Of a stretch of 12,050 nucleotides of DNA, positions 6,095 to 12,050 are shown in pieces. Both the position numbers and the translations under genes were made by a program. The notes under the pieces are model-generated. The model was not told the DNA's origin. It saw only the letters and a program-made list of their open reading frames with translations, and searched no databases. Positions within the stretch are counted from its first letter, which is position 1; every line of letters starts with the position of its first letter. Source of the DNA: Elusimicrobiota bacterium (lineage in GTDB: Bacteria; Elusimicrobiota; Endomicrobiia; Endomicrobiales; Endomicrobiaceae); assembly GCA_031282945.1 (NCBI GenBank), contig JAITCX010000150.1:1-12050 (forward strand), in the 5' to 3' direction.

Positions 6095-6388
6095 TTTCTC
6101 TTTTAGAGAAAGGGGAAGCAAGCTGCATGTGTTGCTAGAAGTTTTTGTTTTTTGGCAGAAGAAATTTCTGGCTTTCTTTTCCAAAGGGAGAAGTAAGTTT
6201 TAAGCGCTGTTTTTTGTTTCTTTTGCTAAAAGAAATTTCTGGCTTTCTTTTCCAAAGAGAGGATAAAGTTTTAAGCGCCGTTAGTTTTTCTGTTTCTCTT
6301 TTTTCCAAAAAGAGAAAAATGCTGTTAGTTTTTCTGTTTCTCTTTTTCCAAAAAGAGAAATAATTTCAAACTCTTTTTTATAAAAGAG
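6095..6388 (+). repeat. array of related TTTCTCTTTTT/AAAAAGAGAAA hairpins with 71-bp and 44-bp tandem duplications
   Basis: Hairpins of one sequence family recur: 6095-6111 (7 bp, loop TTT), 6217-6235 (TTTCTTTT/AAAAGAAA, 8 bp), 6293-6317 (11 bp, loop TCC), 6337-6360 (11 bp, loop CC) and 6371-6388 (CTCTTTT/AAAAGAG, 7 bp), plus degenerate forms near 6172-6192 and 6243-6263. A 28-nt block is identical at 6159-6186 and 6230-6257, and AAGTTTTAAGCGC at 6195-6207 and 6266-6278, both 71 nt apart. GTTAGTTTTTCTG repeats at 6280 and 6324, 44 nt apart. The last hairpin ends directly before the ATPase ribosome site, so the array would sit in its 5' leader. Terminator, attenuator or stacked operators are all possible. 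Confidence 0.7.
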
Positions 6389-6402
6389 AAAGGAGCATTT
6401 AT

Positions 6403-7485
6403 ATGAGCGTAAGAATTAAATTTAAAAACATATTAAAAAAGTACGGCAATACCGTAGTAATACCTGATTTATCTTTAGACATTAAAGAAGGAGAATTTTT
6501 CACTTTGCTAGGTCCCTCGGGTTGCGGAAAGACTACGCTTTTGAGAATGGCGGCGGGGTTTAATTCCATAGAAGGCGGCGAGATTTATTTCAATGATAAA
6601 TTGATAAACAATTTAAGTCCGGGAGAACGCAATATTGGAATGGTGTTTCAAAACTATGCAATTTTTCCGCACATGAATGTTTTTAAAAATGTCGCATTTG
6701 GATTGACCAATAGAAAAGTTCCAAAACAAAAAATAGAGGAAGCTGTAAATAAAATTTTGGAAATTGTGCAGATCCAAGAATACAAAGATCGCATGCCTGA
6801 AAATCTCTCCGGCGGCCAACAGCAGCGGGTTGCGCTTGCGAGGGCTATTGTCATAGAACCAGACGTTTTGCTTATGGATGAGCCGCTTTCAAATTTAGAC
6901 GCAAAATTGCGAGTTGACATGCGCAATGCAATAAAAGGAATTCAACGTAAGTTTGGGATAACCACAATTTACGTTACGCATGATCAAGAGGAAGCCATGG
7001 CTGTTTCTGATCGCATAGCCATTATGAACAAAGGCATTATTCAGCAAGTTGACGTTCCGCAGACGATTTACCAAAAACCAAACAATTTATTTGTCGCAAC
7101 TTTTATCGGCCGCACAAATGTTTTGGCGGCAAAAGTTTCAAAAAATACTCTTATATTAAACGGTTGTGAGTTTACATTTGGCAAAACTTTACCCAGCGAT
7201 CAGACAAATGTTTTGCTCTCAATCCGTCCTGAAGAATTTTTTATTAGCAATGAAAACAAAGGCGGCCTGAAAGGTAAAATTGAGCATAGCGTTTTCTTGG
7301 GTTTAAACACGCATTATTTTATAACTTTGGCAAACGGCCAAGAAGTTGAAGTTATAGAACGCTCAAAACATGGGACGGCGCTCTTTGCTCCAAAAACTGA
7401 GGTATGGTTAAATATTGATACGGAAAATATAAATATTTTTGATAAGGCTGGACTTAGGAATCTTTCTTTAGGGGGCAATGTATGA
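6403..7485 (+). CDS. ABC transporter ATP-binding protein (FbpC/AfuC/PotA-type, with C-terminal TOBE-like domain)
   Basis: 360 residues, normal length. It hydrolyses ATP at the inner face of the membrane to drive import. The nucleotide-binding domain is complete: Walker A GPSGCGKTT (37-45), Q-loop Q83 in VFQNYAIFPH, signature LSGGQQQRVALARA (135-148), Walker B VLLMDEP (155-161), D-loop SNLDAKLR (163-170) and H-loop H193 in YVTHDQEEA. The C-terminal 120 residues or so, with RPEEFFI (275-281) and GLNTHYFITLANGQEVEV, match the regulatory TOBE-type domain of Fbp/Pot/Mal ATPases. The start is fixed by AAAGGAG ending at 6395, seven bases before the ATG. The stop overlaps the permease start (ATGA), which implies translational coupling. 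It is set apart from the binding-protein genes by the 1144-nt structured island but is clearly their partner by family. Confidence 0.95.
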   Translation: MSVRIKFKNILKKYGNTVVIPDLSLDIKEGEFFTLLGPSGCGKTTLLRMAAGFNSIEGGEIYFNDKLINNLSPGERNIGMVFQNYAIFPHMNVFKNVAFGLTNRKVPKQKIEEAVNKILEIVQIQEYKDRMPENLSGGQQQRVALARAIVIEPDVLLMDEPLSNLDAKLRVDMRNAIKGIQRKFGITTIYVTHDQEEAMAVSDRIAIMNKGIIQQVDVPQTIYQKPNNLFVATFIGRTNVLAAKVSKNTLILNGCEFTFGKTLPSDQTNVLLSIRPEEFFISNENKGGLKGKIEHSVFLGLNTHYFITLANGQEVEVIERSKHGTALFAPKTEVWLNIDTENINIFDKAGLRNLSLGGNV

Positions 7486-9128
7486 TAGAAACACAAAAGA
7501 AAGATATGTGGAAATGGGTGATATACGGCTCGCTCATTTTATATGCGGTATTTTTACTCTATCCATTATTATCATTATTAGTAAAAAGCGTTTTGCCCGG
7601 CGGCAGTTTTGGTTTTTCATCGTTTGGCAAATTTTTTGCAAACAAATTTTATTACGGCACCGTTATAAACAGTATGCTTGTAACTTTTAGCGTGACGATT
7701 TGCACGGTTTTGCTGGCTGTGCCAATAGCGTATATTTTAAATACCATAAAAATTAAATTTTCTTCAACTATTCAAATTTTAATTTTATTGTCGTCTGTAA
7801 GCGCGCCTTTTATTGGGGCTTATGCATGGATATTATTGCTTGGCAGAAGCGGGGTTGTCACTCAATTTTTCAAACAAACCTTTAATATTTCCACGCCTGA
7901 TATTTACGGCTTTACGGGCATCTTAGTTGTATTGACTCTCCAGCTTTGCCCGTTGGTATATATGTATGTTTCGGGCGCATTAAAAACTGTAGACAGCTCT
8001 TTAATTGAGGCGTCCGAATCTATGGGCTGCACCGGCATAAAGAAAATGTTGAAAATTGTGGGACCTTTAATTTTGCCTACAATTTTAGCGGGAGCGCTTT
8101 TAGTTTTTATGCGCGCCTTGGCGGACTTTGGAACGCCTATGCTCATAGGCGAAGGGTTTAGAACTATTCCCGTTTTAATTTTTACTGAGTTTATCAGCGA
8201 AATGGGAGAAGACGACAGTTTTGCCGCGGCGGTAAGCGTGATGGTTGTTGTTTTTGCCACTTCTGTATTTTTGGTGCAAAAACTAATAGCCAAAAGAAAA
8301 GCCTATAAAATGAGTTCGCTTAGACCCATGCAGATTAAAGAGGAAAAAGGGATAAAAAATGTTTTAGCGCATCTTTTTGTCTATGTCTATATTTTGTTGG
8401 CGATTTTGCCGCAGCTCTATGTAATTTACACTTCGTTTTTAAAAACTAGCGGCAAGATTTTTGTCAAAGGTTATTCTCTGCAAAGTTATGCGGCGGCTTT
8501 TTCCAAAGTGGGCGATTCCATTATAAACACTTTTATCTTGGCATTGAGCGCTTTGGCGATAATTATAGTATTGGCGATTCTCATAGCTTATGTCACGGTG
8601 CGGCGTCCAAGCGCTTTAACGAATCTACTAGATGTTTCTACAATGCTTCCATATATTGTGCCGGGTTCAATTTTGGGTATAGCGCTGCTTACGGCATTTA
8701 ACAAACCTCCTCTCCTTTTAAGCGCAACCGCCATAATAATGATTTTATCTTTTGCAATAAGACGCCTCCCTTATACGATTAGATCTAGTTGTGCAATTTT
8801 GCATCAAGTCAGCATTGCATCAGAGGAAGCGGCGATAAGTTTGGGAGCGGGGCAGTTCAAAACTTTTATGAGAATAACTTTGCCGGCAATGCTGCCGGGA
8901 GTTTTGTCGGGAGCGGTTTTGAGCTGGCTGTCTATTTTAACTGAACTGAGCGCTTCAATTTTGCTCTATACAATTGCCACCCGCACAATGACAATTGCAA
9001 TTTATACAGAAGTTTTGCGAGGCAATTACGGCACGGCGGCGGCTTTATCGTCTATTCTTTCATTTATAACAGTTATAACATTGCTGATATTTTTTAGACT
9101 AACTGGAAAAAAAGAATTGAGCATGTAA
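7482..9128 (+). CDS. ABC transporter permease, two fused transmembrane domains (FbpB/AfuB-type)
   Basis: 548 residues with about twelve hydrophobic segments in two homologous halves, so one polypeptide provides both channel domains. Predicted membrane segments lie near residues 12-36, 62-86, 97-120, 143-164, 195-212, 247-267, then 295-320, 345-372, 385-405, 410-424, 470-492 and 517-538. Each half has the cytoplasmic EAA loop that docks on the ATPase: EASESMGCTGIKKMLKIVGP (176-195) and EEAAISLGAGQFKTFMRITLP (448-468, Gly at 455). A charged linker near 268-292 separates the halves. Fused permeases of this kind are the rule in ferric-iron (FbpB) and AfuB-type systems. The ATG overlaps the ATPase stop; AGGGGG at 7470-7475 within the ATPase gene is its ribosome site. 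The cargo is that of the two lipoproteins: ferric iron by common annotation, but unproven. Confidence 0.93.
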   Translation: MIETQKKDMWKWVIYGSLILYAVFLLYPLLSLLVKSVLPGGSFGFSSFGKFFANKFYYGTVINSMLVTFSVTICTVLLAVPIAYILNTIKIKFSSTIQILILLSSVSAPFIGAYAWILLLGRSGVVTQFFKQTFNISTPDIYGFTGILVVLTLQLCPLVYMYVSGALKTVDSSLIEASESMGCTGIKKMLKIVGPLILPTILAGALLVFMRALADFGTPMLIGEGFRTIPVLIFTEFISEMGEDDSFAAAVSVMVVVFATSVFLVQKLIAKRKAYKMSSLRPMQIKEEKGIKNVLAHLFVYVYILLAILPQLYVIYTSFLKTSGKIFVKGYSLQSYAAAFSKVGDSIINTFILALSALAIIIVLAILIAYVTVRRPSALTNLLDVSTMLPYIVPGSILGIALLTAFNKPPLLLSATAIIMILSFAIRRLPYTIRSSCAILHQVSIASEEAAISLGAGQFKTFMRITLPAMLPGVLSGAVLSWLSILTELSASILLYTIATRTMTIAIYTEVLRGNYGTAAALSSILSFITVITLLIFFRLTGKKELSM

Positions 9129-9149
9129 TGAGAAATAATGTGAAATACT

Positions 9150-10001
9150 ATGATTAAAAGCGAAATAAAAAAGTGGGCGCAAAAGTTAAAAAGAGATCCA
9201 AACGGTTATAAATATGATTACGGCCATATTTTAGTTTTGGCTGGATCTAAACAGATGCCGGGCGCCGGAGTTTTATCCTGCGGCGCCGCTTTGCGCACAG
9301 GGGCTGGGCTTGTCACTTTTGCCGTCAAAGAGGATTTTTTGCAATCGGCAATTTCGCTCTCAAAACCTGAAACTATTTTTTTTGTCTATAAAAATTCAGC
9401 TGATATTTTGGAATATGTTTTAGCAAGAAAAGTTTCAGCCTGCGTCATCGGGCCGGGTCTTGAGCTAAACGCAGAAACTAAGCGGCTCATAGAAAACATT
9501 ATTTCACAGCTTGCGCTGCCGGTGGTTTTGGACGCTTCGGGAATTTCTGTCTTTAAAAATGATTTTTCCATTTTCAAAAAAGCTAAAAGTAAATTAATTT
9601 TAACTCCGCATGAAGGGGAGTTTTCAAATTTAATAGGTATAAAAATTGCCCAACTTTCTAAAAATGCTAAAACGATAGCTTGCGATTTTAGCAGAGAAAA
9701 TAATTTAATTCTCGTTTTAAAAAGGCATAAAACAATTGCCGCTTCTCCAAACTCGCTTTATATAAACGACACGGGAACGCCCGCCATGGCGACTGCGGGA
9801 AGCGGCGATGTTTTAAGCGGAATAATTGCCGCTTTTGTTGCGCCGAAAAATATTGCGGATAAAGATTTATTTGAGGCGGTAAAATTTGCCGTTTGGACGC
9901 ATGGCTTAACGGGAGATTTTGCTCAAAAAGAAAAAGGCAATGGGGTGATTGCTTCGGATTTAATTGAAAATATTCCCAATGTATTAAAGAAAAAGTTTTA
10001 G
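9150..10001 (+). CDS. nnrD: ADP/ATP-dependent (S)-NAD(P)H-hydrate dehydratase, stand-alone NnrD
   Basis: 283 residues of the YjeF C-terminal (ribokinase-like) family. It repairs damaged hydrated NADH and NADPH in the cytoplasm using ADP or ATP. Motifs in order: GHILVLAGS (25-33), GAALRTGAGLVT (45-56), VIGPGL (99-104), VVLDASG (125-131), LTPHEGEFSNL (151-161), and NDTGTPAMATAGSGDVLSG (206-224), with D220 of GSGD at the active site. The usual NnrE epimerase half (YjeF_N) is absent, so this is the dehydratase alone; an epimerase gene, if present, is elsewhere. The usual LKGxxT segment reads LKRHKT (190-195), a Gly to Arg change that may be a lineage variant. No good ribosome site precedes the ATG. 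It starts 21 nt after the permease stop, so coupling to upstream translation is likely. It is a housekeeping gene probably co-transcribed with the transporter and uvrA. Confidence 0.9.
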   Translation: MIKSEIKKWAQKLKRDPNGYKYDYGHILVLAGSKQMPGAGVLSCGAALRTGAGLVTFAVKEDFLQSAISLSKPETIFFVYKNSADILEYVLARKVSACVIGPGLELNAETKRLIENIISQLALPVVLDASGISVFKNDFSIFKKAKSKLILTPHEGEFSNLIGIKIAQLSKNAKTIACDFSRENNLILVLKRHKTIAASPNSLYINDTGTPAMATAGSGDVLSGIIAAFVAPKNIADKDLFEAVKFAVWTHGLTGDFAQKEKGNGVIASDLIENIPNVLKKKF

Positions 10002-10002
10002 T

Positions 10003-10008
10003 AAGGAG
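10003..10008 (+). promoter_or_regulatory. ribosome binding site of uvrA with unusually long spacing
   Basis: AAGGAG ends 12 nt before the ATG at 10021, longer than the 6 to 7 nt of the other genes here. An in-frame TAG at 10015-10017 rules out any earlier start, and the protein begins as UvrA normally does, so the ATG is right despite the spacing. Confidence 0.6.
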
Positions 10009-10020
10009 AAATTTTAGCAA

Positions 10021-12050
10021 ATGGACATCATTAAGATAAGGGGAGCAAGGCAGCACAATTTAAAAAATATCAATTTGGATATACCGCGCTCAAAATTTGT
10101 TGTTATAACGGGATTGAGCGGTTCGGGCAAATCATCTTTAGCTTTTGACACAATTTACGCGGAAGGCCAGAGACGTTATGTGGAATCTCTTTCGGCTTAC
10201 GCTAGGCAGTTTTTAGGTTTAATGGAAAAACCTGATGTAGATATCATAGAGGGACTCTCGCCGTCAATTTCCATTCAACAGAGAAATCCAGCTCATAATC
10301 CGCGCTCTATTGTGGGAACTGTGACGGAAATTTATGATTATATGCGGCTTTTATTTGCAAGGGTAGGCATTCCCCATTGTCCAAAATGCGGCAAGATAAT
10401 TTCGCCGCAAAGCGCTCAACAAATAATCAATGATATTATGAAAATGCCCGAAGGCAGCGCAATTTATATTTTAGCTCCTCTCATAAAGGGTCGTCCCGGC
10501 ACATATGAGGAGCTGTTTAACCGTTTGGCAAAAAACGGATATACTCGCGTGCAGGTTGACGGTAAAATTTATGATTTAGACGAATCTATAGAATTAGATA
10601 GATATAAAAAACATACCATTGAAGTTGTAGTAGATAGAGTTAAAATTTCTCCCGAATCGCTGTCTAGAATTTCTGAATCTGTGGAGACGGCATTAAAAGA
10701 ATCGAGGGGAAACGTTTTGGTCTGCATTGTTGAAGATTCAAAAATTGTCTCCCAAAAAATCTATAGCGAAAAATACGCTTGCACAGATTGCGATATAAGC
10801 ATTGCAGAAATAGAACCGCGCTTATTTTCTTTTAATACGCCTTTTGGGGCATGTCCTGAATGCGCCGGGCTTGGCAGCAAAATAGAAGTTGATCCTGATT
10901 TAGTTGTGCCTGATAAAGAGCGCACCATAAAATATGGCGCGATAGCGGCATGGTCGGATCCCATAACCACCCGCACGCATCGGTGGAAAGGATCTTGGGG
11001 AGATTATTATTGGCAGCTCATCCGCGATGTTGCAAAACGCAACGACATACCTTTAGATATTCCATGGAAAGATATTCCCAAAAAACAGCAGGATATTTTG
11101 TTGTATGGGGACGGCGAGTTTGAAGGCGTCATAACAAATATGCAGAGACGTTATAATGAAACTGAATCAGATTATGTGCGCGATGAAATTTACAATAAAT
11201 ATATGCGCGTAAAAATCTGTCCGCTATGCAAAGGCAAAAGATTGAAAAAGGAAGCTCTAGCCGTTTTAATTGACGGCCGCTCTATTGCCGATATCACGGA
11301 GCAGTCGGTTGAAAAATGCGTTGAGTTTTTTGACAAGATAAATTTTAACTCTAAAGACAAACTCATAACTAAACCAATTTTAAAAGAAATAAAAGAGAGA
11401 CTGAGTTTTTTAAATAATGTGGGGTTGGGTTATTTGGCATTAAACCGCGAGAGCGGCACCCTCTCTGGAGGGGAATCGCAGCGCATCCACCTTGCAACGC
11501 AAATCGGCTCGGGGCTTTCGGGCGTTTTATATGTTTTGGACGAACCTTCAATTGGTTTGCATCAAAGAGATAATGATAAACTTTTAAAAACTTTAGAACA
11601 TTTGCGCAATTTGGGAAATACTTTAATTGTTGTTGAGCATGACGAGGATACAATTAGACAAGCTGATACAATAATAGATTTGGGTCCCGGGGCGGGGATA
11701 AACGGCGGCTATGTTATGGCTTGCGGAACGCTGGAGCAAGTCATCGCTTCCAAAAAATCTCTTACAGGTCAATTTTTGAGCGGCAAAAAACAAATTCCAA
11801 TTCCCGTAAAAAGAAAAGAGCCGCAGGATAAATGGCTGGAGATTTTGGGAGCAAGCCAATTCAACTTAAAAAATATAAATGTCAGTATTCCGCTTGGACT
11901 TTTTGTGTGCATAACGGGGGTTTCCGGCAGCGGAAAATCAACTTTGGTTTATGAAATAATTTATAAAGCTTTAGCGCAAAAATTTTATAGATCAAAAGAC
12001 GCGCCCGGAAAATTTAAACAAATGCTGGGTTTGGAAAATTTGGACAAAGT
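10021..12050 (+). CDS. uvrA: excinuclease ABC subunit A (UvrA), 3' end beyond the window
   Basis: The frame is open for 676 codons to the window end with no stop or frameshift; full UvrA is about 940 residues, so the last quarter or more is missing. UvrA is the damage-sensing ATPase of nucleotide excision repair; it loads UvrB on damaged DNA. Visible in order: IRGARQHNLKNI (6-17), Walker A GLSGSGKSS (31-39), the UvrB-binding region around 117-250 with a CPKC pair (120-123), zinc module C254/C257 and C278/C281, CPLCKGKRLKKEAL (400-413), signature LSGGESQR (481-488), Walker B YVLDEPSIGLHQRDN (504-518), H-loop VVEHDED, then the second half starting ILGASQFNLKNI and its Walker A GVSGSGKST (633-641). 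All key residues seen so far are intact. It begins 19 nt after nnrD and is probably in the same transcript. uvrB is not its neighbour here. Confidence 0.97.
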   Translation, partial: MDIIKIRGARQHNLKNINLDIPRSKFVVITGLSGSGKSSLAFDTIYAEGQRRYVESLSAYARQFLGLMEKPDVDIIEGLSPSISIQQRNPAHNPRSIVGTVTEIYDYMRLLFARVGIPHCPKCGKIISPQSAQQIINDIMKMPEGSAIYILAPLIKGRPGTYEELFNRLAKNGYTRVQVDGKIYDLDESIELDRYKKHTIEVVVDRVKISPESLSRISESVETALKESRGNVLVCIVEDSKIVSQKIYSEKYACTDCDISIAEIEPRLFSFNTPFGACPECAGLGSKIEVDPDLVVPDKERTIKYGAIAAWSDPITTRTHRWKGSWGDYYWQLIRDVAKRNDIPLDIPWKDIPKKQQDILLYGDGEFEGVITNMQRRYNETESDYVRDEIYNKYMRVKICPLCKGKRLKKEALAVLIDGRSIADITEQSVEKCVEFFDKINFNSKDKLITKPILKEIKERLSFLNNVGLGYLALNRESGTLSGGESQRIHLATQIGSGLSGVLYVLDEPSIGLHQRDNDKLLKTLEHLRNLGNTLIVVEHDEDTIRQADTIIDLGPGAGINGGYVMACGTLEQVIASKKSLTGQFLSGKKQIPIPVKRKEPQDKWLEILGASQFNLKNINVSIPLGLFVCITGVSGSGKSTLVYEIIYKALAQKFYRSKDAPGKFKQMLGLENLDK

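Larger units (their letters stand above)
5259..6402. other. 1144-nt gene-free island, dense in repeats and inverted repeats, between binding-protein and ATPase genes
   Basis: No reading frame here looks like a protein. The longest ones are low-complexity translations of the repeats. The stretch contains, in order: a 9-nt direct repeat TAGTTATTT (5291 and 5309), a four-helix element (5323-5500), a G9 run (5513-5521), a short hairpin (5523-5548), an adenine-free tract (5604-5857), a fold-back (5868-6050), and a hairpin array (6095-6388). It splits a transporter locus whose genes are normally adjacent, so it is either a long structured leader of the ATPase-permease genes or inserted DNA. Confidence 0.8.

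Noticed and set aside
6145..6363. 72-residue + strand frame MFFGRRNF...
   Set aside because: It is a read-through of the 71-bp and 44-bp tandem repeats; it repeats its own sequence, has no ribosome site and no recognisable character.
6095..6388. Repeats as a possible CRISPR array
   Set aside because: Repeat units differ in length and sequence, spacings are 71 and 44 nt, the intervening sequence is itself repeated, and no cas gene is present.
7904..8293. 129-residue - strand frame opposite the permease gene
   Set aside because: It lies wholly inside a well-supported membrane protein gene on the other strand, and its sequence has no family character.

Overview
The window carries eight protein-coding genes, all on the + strand; the first and last run off the window edges. 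The DNA is AT-rich (GC below 40% by eye). Genes have strong AGGAG-type ribosome binding sites, two products are lipoproteins, and there is a fermentative-type iron-dependent alcohol dehydrogenase. This suggests a low-GC anaerobic, probably host- or gut-associated bacterium. Clostridia, Spirochaetota (Brachyspira has a similar multi-lipoprotein Bit transporter) and Elusimicrobiota all remain possible; the sequence alone does not decide.

Layout. (1) 1-1605: C-terminal three quarters or so of a GmrSD-type DUF262/DUF1524 (HNH) protein with a DUF5655-like tail, a probable defence nuclease. (2) 1815-2990: NADPH-type iron-containing alcohol dehydrogenase. (3) 3125-4141 and 4242-5258: two paralogous lipoprotein solute-binding proteins of identical length (338 aa, about 53% identical without gaps), separated by an intrinsic terminator that should act as an attenuator. 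(4) 5259-6402: a 1144-nt stretch with no credible gene, dense in secondary structure and repeats. (5) 6403-9128: the ATPase and the fused double permease of the same FbpA/AfuA-type ABC transporter, overlapping by ATGA. (6) 9150-10001: stand-alone NAD(P)HX dehydratase (nnrD). (7) 10021-12050: 5' two thirds of uvrA.

The transporter genes form one functional set: two periplasmic or cell-surface binding proteins, one ATPase and one two-domain permease. The cargo is usually annotated as ferric iron, but the adjacent tyrosine pair of classical FbpA is not seen, and the second paralogue has lost one of the two conserved tyrosines of the first. Housekeeping genes (nnrD, uvrA) follow closely and may be read from the same transcript.

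The unusual part is the 1144-nt island that splits the transporter locus. In order it holds: a nested four-helix arrangement in which all helices abut (5323-5500), a G9 run, a 254-nt tract with no adenine at all on the + strand (5604-5857), a large imperfect fold-back (5868-6050), and a run of related TTTCTCTTTTT/AAAAAGAGAAA hairpins arranged as 71-bp and 44-bp tandem duplications (6095-6388) that ends at the ATPase ribosome binding site. I do not recognise any of these as a known family. They could be a structured leader RNA, non-autonomous mobile elements, or both.
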